This document shows, one piece after another, positions 8,114 through 15,605 of a stretch of 64,000 nucleotides of DNA. This stretch comes from [Clostridium] citroniae WAL-17108. Lineage in GTDB: Bacteria; Bacillota; Clostridia; Lachnospirales; Lachnospiraceae. Numbering within the stretch: the first letter of the stretch is position 1; the number at the start of each line of letters is the position of its first letter. Location of the stretch: NCBI RefSeq assembly GCF_000233455.1, contig NZ_JH376429.1, positions 97,227 through 161,226 on the forward strand, written 5' to 3'. The notes under the pieces were generated by a model. It saw only the letters and a program-made list of their open reading frames with translations. It ran no database searches and was not told where the DNA came from. The translations under genes and the position numbers were made by a program.

Positions 8114-8908
8114 TTATCGGGACTCAACTTTCACAGGATTTAGATAAAAAACACCTTCATTCTCACTAAAATACTCAACTTCAGCGGTCACATGTACATT
8201 TGATCCGACACTTATATAATCAGGAAGATATAAATCCTCGATTCCCATTCCATAAGTATTCACATCTTCAAACTTAAAGATTGGTCCAGGATTGACCATT
8301 TCATCATCTACATAATTACCGCCGCTCATCAAAATATCATATCGAGTATCGTAATCGCCATGGTTTGTAATGTAGGTAATACAACCATCGAATACTATCG
8401 TTGAGCCTTTATATTGTTCTGCAAAAGTGGAATAAAAATCGTTTATTTCTCCTTCAGTCGATAAAAGTTTTTCGAGATCAGCACAAGTTTCAATTGTGAG
8501 TATCGATTCTACTGCTTTGTCTTCGGCTTTTTCGCTTATTGACTCCTTCGACTCCTCATCTTCTTCCAAATCACTCTCTTCCGAAAATGTATGGTAAGTA
8601 ATAATAACCTCTACATCATTTGAATACCATTTATCAGCGGAATAATTTTCATCACCATCTACAGAAACATTTTCAACTTCTCCATCTTTCGTCAGCCAAC
8701 CTGTTATTAAATCATCAAGAGCAACTAACGATATGTTTGTAAATCCACGTTCTTCAAAATCTTCAACAACTGACTGATAATCCCTTCCTTTTTGAGCTCC
8801 CGATGCAGAAGGTGTCTTTGCTTCGCCATCATGTGTCTGAGAATCAGAGCAAGCAATAAGCAAAAACGTCATAATTGCTGCGATCATAAACATAACAATC
8901 TTTTTCAT
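8114..8908 (-). CDS. prophage lipoprotein, DUF4839-like
   Basis: 264 residues from the ATG at 8908, preceded by AAAGGAG. Signal peptide MKKIVMFMIAAIMTFLLIAC ends in a lipobox (LIAC), so the protein should be lipid-anchored outside the membrane. After a Ser/Ala linker comes a ~70-residue part resembling one PASTA-like repeat (VVEDFEERGFTNISL ... VEVIITYHTF), then an acidic coil, then a C-terminal domain (ETCADLEKLLS ... FYSTFAEQYKGSTIVFDG) that I link to DUF4839. It is co-transcribed with the membrane protein just upstream. As a surface lipoprotein in a prophage it may alter the host surface or exclude other phages; that is inference. Confidence 0.7.
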   Translation of the reverse strand: MKKIVMFMIAAIMTFLLIACSDSQTHDGEAKTPSASGAQKGRDYQSVVEDFEERGFTNISLVALDDLITGWLTKDGEVENVSVDGDENYSADKWYSNDVEVIITYHTFSEESDLEEDEESKESISEKAEDKAVESILTIETCADLEKLLSTEGEINDFYSTFAEQYKGSTIVFDGCITYITNHGDYDTRYDILMSGGNYVDDEMVNPGPIFKFEDVNTYGMGIEDLYLPDYISVGSNVHVTAEVEYFSENEGVFYLNPVKVESR

Positions 8909-8921
8909 TTTCAATCTCCTT

Positions 8922-9443
8922 TTAATGGTTTTCTTCTTCGTCATCGCCGGGAATATTGTTTTGCTTAGAAGTTAAATTGACCCCAATGGCGGTACCTAAA
9001 ACTGTAATAACACCCGCCACCACTCCACTCACAATCCCTATTAACTTTATGCGGTTAGCCGACTTTTCGGAATCCTTTTTCGATATTTCATCGGCAACCT
9101 CTCTCATTTGTTCGAGTATGTAAGTCTTTTCTTTAAAGGTCAAATTGTCATTTTCAAGAATACACTCAAGAGAATTCATCACACGATTATACATATCGTA
9201 ACATATTTCCGCACCATCCCTGTCATCATTCATCAACTGTTGTAGAATACCCCGATACTCTTTCATAATTTCAAGAGATATCGATACGAAGTTAGGAAAC
9301 TGCTCTAAAGCCTTCTTTGCCACTTCAGGTTCCATTCCCGGAATCATTGTAGCAAATGCTATGACTTTATCCTTTGTCAGATGACGAAAGTCAGGAATAT
9401 CTAATTTTTTTAGAACTTGTATTTCTGTATATGGTCTATCCAC
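8922..9443 (-). CDS. single-pass membrane protein, unknown
   Basis: 173 residues, GTG start. A mostly helical N-terminal ~120 residues (FATMIPGMEPEVAKKALEQF, YILEQMREVADEISKK) is followed by one membrane segment (IKLIGIVSGVVAGVITVLGT, about 132-155) and a short acidic tail. No family recognised. Its stop is 13 bases before the lipoprotein start, so the two form a unit, bounded by a structured RNA with its own terminator upstream and by a terminator downstream. That layout resembles a lysogenic-conversion cassette. Confidence 0.65.
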   Translation of the reverse strand: MDRPYTEIQVLKKLDIPDFRHLTKDKVIAFATMIPGMEPEVAKKALEQFPNFVSISLEIMKEYRGILQQLMNDDRDGAEICYDMYNRVMNSLECILENDNLTFKEKTYILEQMREVADEISKKDSEKSANRIKLIGIVSGVVAGVITVLGTAIGVNLTSKQNNIPGDDEEENH

Positions 9444-9481
9444 AATGTCACCGTCCTCTAGTCAGATAGATTTTGGCGCAA

Positions 9482-9515
9482 TAAAAAAGGTGCGGCCCCA
9501 ACAAGAGACGCACCT
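9482..9515 (-). terminator. intrinsic terminator of structured RNA
   Basis: Minus strand AGGTGCG, 14-base loop, CGCACCT followed by TTTTTTAT. It ends the RNA gene starting at 9636. Confidence 0.85.
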
Positions 9516-9636
9516 AAAAAAGTGTTCTCCCATTGTTGCCACACAATCTCGTTCCGTTTAAGGTATGAGTAAAGAGAGAATACACCTTTTACCAAAGTGA
9601 ATTCCCTTAAACGGATTCTATATTAGATTGTGTGGC
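9484..9636 (-). ncRNA. structured small RNA, family not recognised
   Basis: No frame fits this gene-free stretch, but it is strongly folded. GCCACACAATCT (minus, from 9636) pairs with AGATTGTGTGGC (ending 9538); inside it CCGTTTAAGG pairs with CCTTAAACGG (9614-9605 with 9563-9554); inside that a third imperfect stem (GAAT..CAC / GTG..ATTC) is possible. A terminator follows, and an extended -10 lies exactly 7 bases before the first G. Predicted transcript about 150 nt. It is not an obvious 6S RNA, tRNA or riboswitch. It precedes the membrane-protein/lipoprotein pair and might regulate it, or act alone. Confidence 0.65.
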
Positions 9637-9642
9637 TCTTAC

Positions 9643-9651
9643 AGTATATCA
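9643..9651 (-). promoter_or_regulatory. extended -10 promoter for structured RNA
   Basis: Minus strand TGATATACT (TG-n plus TATACT). No good -35 is seen. Transcription would begin near 9636, the first base of the outer stem. Confidence 0.6.
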
Positions 9652-9701
9652 CAAATTTTTCCAGAAGAAAAGAAATTTTTCATTATCTCTTGACATTTTC
9701 T

Positions 9702-9878
9702 TTAAGCTGTGATATATGCCTGTTTTCTGAGATCATCATAGACCATCTTCATTCCATTCTCAAAATACACTACTATACTCATATAACCGAACGGACGAAA
9801 ATATACGGATGACCGCGACAACCTTGGATAGATTGACTTAAAATTTTCATACAAGCTCTCCCAACTAATCTTGCTCAT
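9702..9878 (-). CDS. small phage protein, paralogue of 24459-24671
   Basis: 58 residues from the ATG at 9878 (GGAGG five bases upstream; the longer frame start has none). Sequence features: WESLYENFKSIYP, then SVYFRPFGYMSIVVYFENG, then MVYDD. The order aromatic-Glu-x-Phe-x-x-x-x-P, W/YF-P-x-G, hydrophobic strand, NG, V/F-x-Y is repeated in the protein at 24459-24671, so these are probably members of one small beta-rich phage family. Function unknown. Confidence 0.6.
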   Translation of the reverse strand: MSKISWESLYENFKSIYPRLSRSSVYFRPFGYMSIVVYFENGMKMVYDDLRKQAYITA

Positions 9879-9904
9879 GATTTCCTCCATTTTTTTGCTC
9901 GTGG

Positions 9905-10222
9905 CCAAAAACCCACTTTTTTTGCGCTATTACTATATACTTTTAAACTTTCTATCATAATAGTTTAAGAAAAAAAGTGGGAAAGTGGGCTTTGAGCCCG
10001 CAAACCCGCATTAATACTGGGTTTTTACTGACCAAATCGGGGTTTTAAAAGTGGGCAGAAAGTGGGCAAATGGCCACAAATTTGACCAAAATCGTCCGAA
10101 TCCTTCCCCAAAATTCCCTGCGTTTCTCAAAAAGCCCACATAAAAGTGGTCAAAGCCCATTTTTCAAAACCCAAAAGTGGGCGTGATTTTCACCCACTTT
10201 CAAGCTTTGTACGGACGATTTT
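9905..10222. repeat. iteron-like cluster of AAAGTGGGC motifs
   Basis: A gene-free stretch with at least eight copies of AAAGTGGG(C) or its complement: 9912-9920 (inverted), 9973-9981, 9982-9990, 10047-10056, 10059-10067, 10173-10182, 10193-10200 (inverted), plus degenerate copies near 10133 and 10143. In addition AAAATCGTCCG (10088-10098) is inverted at 10212-10222. Dense short repeats in both orientations in A/T-rich DNA are typical of replication origins, partition sites or operator arrays. Confidence 0.6.
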
Positions 10223-10485
10223 CAATAGTTCCTTCTCTGATAAGGTAAGTGTTTCTGAACAATTGGCCGATACGAATACTGCTTAACGAAGGATTCTCTT
10301 CGAGATTTCCGCAAAGACATCCCATATCGAGCCGGAGAACCTAGACTCTTTTTCTTCTCTTTCTCAGGTGTCGAAACTCCAAACGCCTTGTTCAGAGCAT
10401 CCGCCATCTCTTTTATAGATGCTGTAAACTTTTCCCAAACTTCTACAAGTGTATCAATCGCTCGCTGTAAATCAGTCATATCCAT
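10222..10485 (-). CDS. small phage protein, unknown
   Basis: 87 residues. N-terminal helix (MTDLQRAIDTLVEVWEKFTA, then SIKEMADALNKAF) followed by a basic tail rich in Arg/Lys/Tyr. The N-terminal pattern recurs in small clostridial phage proteins, without a known role. GGAGG before the ATG. Last gene before the repeat cluster at 9905-10222, and its stop overlaps the inverted CGGACGATTTT there. Confidence 0.55.
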   Translation of the reverse strand: MDMTDLQRAIDTLVEVWEKFTASIKEMADALNKAFGVSTPEKEKKKSLGSPARYGMSLRKSRRESFVKQYSYRPIVQKHLPYQRRNY

Positions 10486-10488
10486 AAG

Positions 10489-10692
10489 CTACCTCCAAAT
10501 TCGCCCGGTTCGTTTGTCCTTGATGACGATCCGCTCTTCAACGTGGAAGTCGGACAGTTCACAAAGAGTAAAAATCGTATCCAGCAGCTTATGGAACCGT
10601 TCTTCTTCCCGCTCAATGTTTCTCAGTGCTTCACAGGCAGTCGGATCGGAATACCCTTCTGCATTTTTACGATAATCATTTTTAACGCCCAT
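10489..10692 (-). CDS. conserved small phage protein (NAEGYxDPTACEA family)
   Basis: 67 residues. NAEGYSDPTACEALRNI, ERFHKLLDTIFTLCEL and VIKDKRTGRIW form a pattern I recognise from many Firmicute phages and mobile elements; function not known. It is intact at both ends. The ATG overlaps the stop of the upstream 45-residue gene and has GGGAGG before it. Confidence 0.65.
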   Translation of the reverse strand: MGVKNDYRKNAEGYSDPTACEALRNIEREEERFHKLLDTIFTLCELSDFHVEERIVIKDKRTGRIWR

Positions 10693-10819
10693 CTCGTCCT
10701 CCCCACCGGAATGAATCGTCCATATAAGTTGCAGAAGAGCTGGTCGCCTTTAACACAATCAGTCCGATCAGACCCACGAGCCCAACAATACACGCAATAA
10801 CTCCCATTACACATTTCAT
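10682..10819 (-). CDS. 45-residue membrane protein
   Basis: A short frame: MKCVMGVIACIVGLVGLIGL, then IVLKATSSS and a charged tail ending RWGGRDGR. One membrane helix at the N-terminus. Its TAA overlaps the next ATG region (ATGGGCGTTAA) and the start overlaps the end of the upstream gene, so it fits exactly into the operon. Larger frames here in other phases are not supported. Unknown function. Confidence 0.6.
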   Translation of the reverse strand: MKCVMGVIACIVGLVGLIGLIVLKATSSSATYMDDSFRWGGRDGR

Positions 10820-11190
10820 GTTGCTTCACCCTCACTTTCAACTAATTTCACACCACCATATTCCCACAAATCCTCTTTCAGTTTTTCCATATCCAACTCA
10901 CCATTTTGCCAGCGTTCGTAGTATTCCAGAACTCGTTCGGTGAACTTCGGAATTCTCTTCGCATAGGATTTTGTCCAATAATGGTCCATCAACACTTCCA
11001 ATGGCAAAGTCAGAAGCAGAACCATCGCAGTATTTACCGCATCATCGGTAGCCTCCTGCTTTACTCTGATAAGTTCGTCTCCGATTTTTTCCCGAACCAT
11101 GACATCGAGTTGTGCCTTTGTGAGATTGTATGTAGTGGTTTTCTCTTTTTGCTTTAACTTTTGAGCACGTCTTCTCTCGGCTCGTCCCAT
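10816..11190 (-). CDS. conserved phage protein (MGRAERRR family)
   Basis: 124 residues from the ATG at 11190 (GGAGAGG seven bases upstream). Very basic start (MGRAERRRAQKLKQKEK), then TYNLTKAQLDVMVREK, a hydrophobic helix (AVNTAMVLLLTLPLEVLMDH) and a C-terminal helix ending GGVKLVESEGEAT. The pattern recurs in gut Firmicute phages; function unknown, possibly nucleic-acid binding from its basic N-terminus. Confidence 0.6.
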   Translation of the reverse strand: MGRAERRRAQKLKQKEKTTTYNLTKAQLDVMVREKIGDELIRVKQEATDDAVNTAMVLLLTLPLEVLMDHYWTKSYAKRIPKFTERVLEYYERWQNGELDMEKLKEDLWEYGGVKLVESEGEAT

Positions 11191-11362
11191 CGTCTTCCTC
11201 TCCTTCATAAATCCAATTCTCTTTCGAAAAGAACAGATATCCACCTATAATCAGGGTAAATAAAAAGAACGTTGCATCCCATTCAATCGGGACTGACAAC
11301 GCTCCTAGAAGAATAAACAGAACGGCATGGATTTTATTTTTTACTAACTTATGACTCCACAT
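11042..11362 (-). CDS. small membrane protein reading into next gene
   Basis: About 106 residues from ATG 11362 (AAGGAGG 12 bases upstream); 11374 is the alternative start. Residues 8-45 form two closely spaced membrane segments (IHAVLFILLGALSVPIEW, then FFLFTLIIGGYLFF) ending FSKENWIY. The rest is a polar out-of-phase reading of the downstream gene, overlapping it by about 150 bases. A stop codon may have been lost: the meaningful protein probably ends near the NWIY segment. Confidence 0.5.
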   Translation of the reverse strand: MWSHKLVKNKIHAVLFILLGALSVPIEWDATFFLFTLIIGGYLFFSKENWIYEGEEDDGTSREKTCSKVKAKRENHYIQSHKGTTRCHGSGKNRRRTYQSKAGGYR

Positions 11363-11567
11363 TTTTTCTTGCATCCTCCTTCTCTTTTCCGATTTTAATA
11401 ATGCCCGCCTCAACATCGCTCATTTTAGTCATAACTCCGTTTTCTCTTAATTTAGAATAAGCTCTGGCGGTAGCACAATGTTCAATGCATTTACAGATTC
11501 TACAAATCAGAGCATATACATAAAGATATACAAGGCTAAATAAAATCACATATTGAATAGATGTCAT
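11349..11567 (-). CDS. single-pass membrane protein, unknown
   Basis: 72 residues from the ATG at 11567 (AGGAG seven bases upstream). MTSIQYVILFSLVYLYVYAL forms a membrane segment, followed by a Cys-rich ICRICKCIEHCATARAYSK and a charged tail. It overlaps the next gene slightly. No family recognised; one of several tiny membrane proteins in this operon. Confidence 0.55.
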   Translation of the reverse strand: MTSIQYVILFSLVYLYVYALICRICKCIEHCATARAYSKLRENGVMTKMSDVEAGIIKIGKEKEDARKNVES

Positions 11568-11569
11568 TA

Positions 11570-11770
11570 TTACGCTCCTTTTAATTTTTTTAGTTTGTAG
11601 CAACTCAGTTCAAATTGAGGCTTCACACCACTTCGATGTGCGATGGTACTAAATTGAATACCTTCTCCATATTTTGCTTTCAACCGCAAAACATCCGGAT
11701 GGTTGGGTTTCCAAGTTGCTAATAGTTCTTCCAAGGTGTTGTAAAATATAGACTCATAGTATTGAATCAT
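11570..11770 (-). CDS. small phage protein, unknown
   Basis: 66 residues with a strong GGAGATAA leader. MIQYYESIFYNTLEELLATW, then HPDVLRLKAKYGEGIQF, ending with a Lys-rich tail. Packed between neighbours with 2-3 base gaps, so part of the same operon. No family recognised. Confidence 0.5.
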   Translation of the reverse strand: MIQYYESIFYNTLEELLATWKPNHPDVLRLKAKYGEGIQFSTIAHRSGVKPQFELSCYKLKKLKGA

Positions 11771-11773
11771 GTT

Positions 11774-12460
11774 TTATCTCCACATTCTACCAATGATAAT
11801 GTCTGAATATGGAAGCGCCTCAATCCACTTGCAGAATTTTACCCACTCATCCAGCTCATGATTTCTTAGCATGGGATAAACACTGGTTAGTGTTTCATAA
11901 TTCGTCATCACAGTACGTTTCTGATTATGATAGGACGCGGGAAGAAGCTGAATCATCTGCCACCAATATTTCTTGTCTTTGGTTATTAAAAACATCTCTC
12001 GTGCCGAATTTAATGAATCGATGATGACGTCCAAATTACAAAACCAGCAGTTGTCACCTTCATCGACCAGATGCTCACATGAGAAATCGTCCAATGTAAA
12101 CGCCTTCGCAGCCAGTTCAGACATCGCAGAGCGAGTATCAACAGCTATACCAACCTCGTAGGTATAAAAATCTTTCCACCAATACAACGGAGCCGTGATG
12201 TCCAGATTCACCGTAATCATTCGCCGATACCTCGCATCCGCAAGCCGCATCATCAAATCGTGGTCTGCTTTACCGAGCTGCCAGGAATGATCATATGTAT
12301 GCTCGCAGGAATCATAATTGGCACAGTTCTCACATCCGATACCATCATCCCCACCTTTGCAGATTCCACTATCCGATTTCTCCCAACTGTTCATCGGATT
12401 CCGCATTCCGCGGATAGCGTGTTCCCATCCCATAACTTCAACATTTTCAATTTTAATCAT
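11774..12460 (-). CDS. conserved phage protein, possibly ThyX-related
   Basis: 228 residues. Contains VEVMGWEHAIRGMRNPMNSW, a Cys-rich insert (GICKGGDDGIGCENCANYDSC), KADHDLMMRLADARYRRM, DITAPLYWWKDFYTYEVG and AFTLDDFSCEHL. The DHDL...R..M-x-V-x-x-DITAPLYWWK-x-F pattern is a family I have seen in many clostridial phages, sometimes labelled FAD-dependent thymidylate synthase-like. The classic ThyX RHR motif is not visible here, so that link is weak. The cysteines look metal-binding. The start has AAAGGAG. Confidence 0.5.
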   Translation of the reverse strand: MIKIENVEVMGWEHAIRGMRNPMNSWEKSDSGICKGGDDGIGCENCANYDSCEHTYDHSWQLGKADHDLMMRLADARYRRMITVNLDITAPLYWWKDFYTYEVGIAVDTRSAMSELAAKAFTLDDFSCEHLVDEGDNCWFCNLDVIIDSLNSAREMFLITKDKKYWWQMIQLLPASYHNQKRTVMTNYETLTSVYPMLRNHELDEWVKFCKWIEALPYSDIIIGRMWR

Positions 12461-12728
12461 TGTCTTCTCCTTTCATGGGTTCCGCTGCAACTTTAATTTG
12501 ATACTCCAATTCCTGAGCCATGTCTTTTAAAAATTGAACTATAACAAATTCAAACTGATTGCTTCTAATACGACGAAAGTCATCGAACATAACTTTACGA
12601 ACCAACCTATGCCGTTGATGACAGTCTCTTTTATCCATCTGAATAACGATAGAATTCGTTGCGCTCTCATATCTCCAAAGAATTTCAAAATGGCGTTCTC
12701 CCAGTTCTTTTAACAAACTTTCAATCAT
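12453..12728 (-). CDS. small phage protein, unknown
   Basis: 91 residues. LLKELGERHFEILWRYESAT, a basic middle (DKRDCHQRHRLVRKVMFDDF) and a helical end. Overlaps the following gene by 8 bases and has AGAGGAG before the ATG. No family recognised. Confidence 0.5.
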   Translation of the reverse strand: MIESLLKELGERHFEILWRYESATNSIVIQMDKRDCHQRHRLVRKVMFDDFRRIRSNQFEFVIVQFLKDMAQELEYQIKVAAEPMKGEDND

Positions 12729-12743
12729 CGCTTTCTCCTCTCT

Positions 12744-13070
12744 TCATTCGCAATTTTTCCTCTCAAAATAGTCCAATTCTTCTTTAAATAATCTGAAGAA
12801 CTCGTAATAATCATCAATAGTTCTGTCTTTCTGTGAGCAAGTGTTTGTCCTTCCGAGATGTTTATACCAATTTACCATCATGCCACTTTCCAAATGGATG
12901 ATGTAATACTCGTTGGAGTTAGAAAACCAAGCAAATTCATCACAAACGACAGTTCCATGACAGAATGCGTCCATAAGTCTATCGTAGCCAACGGTTTCTT
13001 TTACAATCTCACACAGTTTATCTCTGTCGATATGATACTGTGGTAGAGGACTCAAATGTTTTTCATTCAT
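12744..13070 (-). CDS. small phage protein, unknown
   Basis: 108 residues, aromatic-rich: YDRLMDAFCHGTVVCDEFAW, YYIIHLESGMMVNWYKHLGR, DYYEFFRLFKEEL. The segment ESGMMVNWYKHLGR-N is distinctive and suggests a folded globular domain. AAAGGAGAAAG before the ATG. No function recognised. Confidence 0.5.
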   Translation of the reverse strand: MNEKHLSPLPQYHIDRDKLCEIVKETVGYDRLMDAFCHGTVVCDEFAWFSNSNEYYIIHLESGMMVNWYKHLGRTNTCSQKDRTIDDYYEFFRLFKEELDYFERKNCE

Positions 13071-13085
13071 AAACTTTCTCCTTTT

Positions 13086-13358
13086 TTAACTTCCTAATTT
13101 CAAGCCTAACCCTGAATATAACTGGGAATAAATCTGTTTTTCTATTTCGTCTTTATAAACCTTGGTTGGCGTACCGTTTACCATAATTGTCATAGTTTCT
13201 CGTAATAAAGGCGCTGCTAAGTTTTCGAAACTTGGACCTGCCGCGTTTGCTAAAACTTGTGTTTCAGTCATATACGCCAGTGCTTCCATTCGCTTATTTT
13301 TACACCGACTGACAAACGGGCAATTCTTGCATTCTTCTGAAAGTTTTGATAATCCCAT
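13086..13358 (-). CDS. Cys-cluster phage protein, unknown
   Basis: 90 residues from ATG 13358, which overlaps the previous stop (TAATG). Near the N-terminus is CKNCPFVSRCKNKRMEALAY, a likely metal site of the C-x2-C-x5-C type, then FENLAAPLLRETMTIMVNG. Short Cys-cluster proteins of this look are common in clostridial phages and mobile elements; function unknown. Confidence 0.55.
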   Translation of the reverse strand: MGLSKLSEECKNCPFVSRCKNKRMEALAYMTETQVLANAAGPSFENLAAPLLRETMTIMVNGTPTKVYKDEIEKQIYSQLYSGLGLKLGS

Positions 13359-13644
13359 TACTGACAATTTCTCCTTTCCCGTTCCAGCTTCACATCAATG
13401 GCTTTCTGTAAATCCTCTGGCTTAATATCAAAAATGGACTCCAGGAAGTTCGGACAAATATAAGCATCTGCCATCTCTTCCAAGAGTCCAATTCTATCGC
13501 CATAACCTCGAACCTGTTTGCTGATCTGCTGCTGAAGCTCTGCAAATTCCTCCATTGCCACCGTACATTTTGTTTTCCAGGAATGTTTTTGAAGGCTTCT
13601 GTGAATAATACGCCGTCTTTCTTTTTCAGAAAATTGAATGTCAC
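13358..13644 (-). pseudogene. MazG-like nucleotide pyrophosphohydrolase split by -1 frameshift
   Basis: The N-terminal frame (from GTG 13644) reads TFNFLKKKDGVLFTEAFKN and then goes out of phase. The C-terminal frame, carried by the other phase to 13358, reads SWKTKCTVAMEEFAELQQQI, then GLLEEMADAYICPNFL and IFDIKPEDLQKAI, a MazG-like layout (E-E-x-x-E ... E-E-x-x-D). The phases meet at five A's (T's on plus, 13586-13590). One more A would give a continuous EAFKKHSWKTKC. So this is a one-base loss in a homopolymer, a sequencing error, or a -1 slip at C-AAA-AAC. About 95 residues if restored. Confidence 0.6.
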
Positions 13645-13664
13645 CTTTTTATCCCTGGATAAAC

Positions 13665-14732
13665 CTATTCCGATTCATACTGAAGCTCCTCCTCGCAACG
13701 CAGACAATCATTATTAGCGGCTCCGAAACAGCCATGGCAATGCTTCCTCATATCATACTCAGCCTTGGTTATTTCAACAAATTCGTCATTTTCTTCTTTA
13801 AAGAAGCGATTAAGCTCCACTGTACAGTCTTCTGGTGTAATTGTATAGAAAATTCCAACTGTGTCGTAATCTCCATTTTCCGGATCAACTAAAAAATCTT
13901 CGCAATAGACCTTAAATGGTTTACTTGCCGGAAAATATGGCATGGTAATAGGGAACTTCTCTTCCATTACCCGATTGATCAAGCTACTATGATAGGAATC
14001 ATGTGGATTGTTCATATTGATTCCACAGTATCTATCTACATCGTGATACTTTACGGTTCCATCAGAATATACATATTTGAAAAGAGAACTCATTCGCTTA
14101 CACTGATAGTTTACAATTTCACCGCGATATCCCGAAAGGTCCGTAATATCACTCCAAACATCCTCTGTATCCTCGATCGATGTAAGTGGCTTTCCGTCAA
14201 TTAGGCGATTCAGAATATATTTAGTCATACCGATACTGAAACCGCTATGGCCGTCCTCGGACAGACTGTGATAGGCTTTCAGAGCACTTTCGTAGCAGAC
14301 GCAACCATAATCCCACTCCCTTTCTTTTGTTCCGGAGGCTTTTCTTTCGTTCTCACAAGCAATCTCTACCTCTTTTTCAGCCCATGTCTGCGTATTGGAT
14401 TTTTCCCGGCAGGATGACAAAGGAATATTCCGGTCATCTATATACTCATTTGCAAAAATCTTTCTGGTATCAGAACCAAAGTTCTCGATGATTTCCGGAA
14501 GATTCTCATTGACCGCATCAAACACCAGATTTCTCTCCTTACACCACTCAACAGCTTTTTGAAGCATGTCTTCCACGCGGCAGGTCCACAGAATCAACTT
14601 ATCTCCATCCTTTTTCCGATTACGAAGATACTCTATCAGTTCTTCGTTCGGCGCTCCGATCCCTGGCCAGTTGTTCTCACATAAAGTTCCATCGAAATCT
14701 ACTGCAATAATTTTCACTGATTTAAGATTCAT
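13665..14732 (-). CDS. HAD-type hydrolase fused to phage C-terminal domain
   Basis: 355 residues. N-terminal ~115 residues are a HAD-like phosphatase: IAVDFDGTLCENNWPGIG (motif I, DxDGT), LILWTCR (motif II, T) and EYIDDRN (acidic motif). From about 135 a second domain starts: WDYGCVCYESALKAYHSLSE, GHSGFSIGMTKYILNRLIDG, then RGEIVNYQCKRMSSLFK. The second part recalls separate small phage proteins. The end has a Cys/His cluster (KHCHGCFG...DCLRC). Substrate unknown; nucleotide or nucleotide-sugar phosphate is plausible. AAAGGAG start signal. Confidence 0.75.
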   Translation of the reverse strand: MNLKSVKIIAVDFDGTLCENNWPGIGAPNEELIEYLRNRKKDGDKLILWTCRVEDMLQKAVEWCKERNLVFDAVNENLPEIIENFGSDTRKIFANEYIDDRNIPLSSCREKSNTQTWAEKEVEIACENERKASGTKEREWDYGCVCYESALKAYHSLSEDGHSGFSIGMTKYILNRLIDGKPLTSIEDTEDVWSDITDLSGYRGEIVNYQCKRMSSLFKYVYSDGTVKYHDVDRYCGINMNNPHDSYHSSLINRVMEEKFPITMPYFPASKPFKVYCEDFLVDPENGDYDTVGIFYTITPEDCTVELNRFFKEENDEFVEITKAEYDMRKHCHGCFGAANNDCLRCEEELQYESE

Positions 14733-14835
14733 ACGTTTTTTCTCCTTTCTTATAGCGGACTCATCCCTTATGCAACTACTATATCCGCCTTGTGGTCGCC
14801 CTCATTATTGCTCGACCCTCTCCCAAATTCTCCAA

Positions 14836-15600
14836 TTACTCAAGCCATTTGTTGTCGATATAATAGAAACTGTAGACACAGACTCCAATTAAGACCATCC
14901 AAATAATCCAGAATATCCACATTGCAAAATCGGTTTCTAAGTATTCTACGGTTTCATCAATCTTCATATTTTCATAAAATGGTGAGTTATCGGCTATTGT
15001 TTTATCAGCCAGTTCTGTAAATATGGTTCCGGTAAAGTTTAAACCAACTCCATAATACTTATAACGAATGTGGCTGGATTCTTTAACAGTGTCTATATAC
15101 TCCTTTCCCGGCAGGTCGATTTTACTAACTGAAAAAACGTGATTTAAAAATGATATTTCATCACATATCTGTTCCTCACTACCAGCATAATCCCATGTCC
15201 AATAGGTTTCCGTTGTATAGTAAGTATGGGTTTTTCCATTCGTAGTTGTTGTATGTGCAACCTGGCGAGTATGCATTGTATATCGTTCTTTCACTTTTTC
15301 AATATAAATGTATTCTCCACCAATTTCAGGATATGTAACTGTATCGACCGCTTTCAAATCGCCATATACAAAAGCGTTCCCGGCATTAGTCCTCATTCCG
15401 TACTCAAACAGTTCCTGCGATTCTATTTTTATCGCCTTGTTGTATTTTTCATTTTTATCCAATTGATAATCCGAAATTTTTCCAGCAATAAGGACTCCAA
15501 TCAGAAGCATAATAGCGACAATCGATACACTTACCAGTATTTCCCGTTTCGTAATCTCGAAATTCCCGAAATCAAAACTTCTACGCTTGCGTCCTCTCAT
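14836..15600 (-). CDS. two-pass membrane protein, unknown
   Basis: 254 residues. Basic N-terminus, first membrane helix at about 20-45 (LVSVSIVAIMLLIGVLIAGK), a ~170-residue domain with Thr/Tyr-rich beta strands (TYPEIGGEYIYIEK, RQVAHTTTTNGKTHTYYTTE), then a last membrane helix (FWIIWMVLIGVCVYSFYYID). The middle domain should be exported. It is next to a LemA-like gene, an arrangement where membrane partners are frequent. No defined family. Confidence 0.55.
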   Translation of the reverse strand: MRGRKRRSFDFGNFEITKREILVSVSIVAIMLLIGVLIAGKISDYQLDKNEKYNKAIKIESQELFEYGMRTNAGNAFVYGDLKAVDTVTYPEIGGEYIYIEKVKERYTMHTRQVAHTTTTNGKTHTYYTTETYWTWDYAGSEEQICDEISFLNHVFSVSKIDLPGKEYIDTVKESSHIRYKYYGVGLNFTGTIFTELADKTIADNSPFYENMKIDETVEYLETDFAMWIFWIIWMVLIGVCVYSFYYIDNKWLE

Positions 15601-15605
15601 AGCTT

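Noticed and set aside
7921..8127. 68-codon minus-strand frame across terminator and leader
   Set aside because: It would run through a terminator and promoter motif and overlaps the VRR-NUC gene out of phase.
9484..9636. 6S RNA, T-box or known riboswitch
   Set aside because: Arm order and the missing central bubble do not fit 6S; no T-box or ligand-core sequence recognised.
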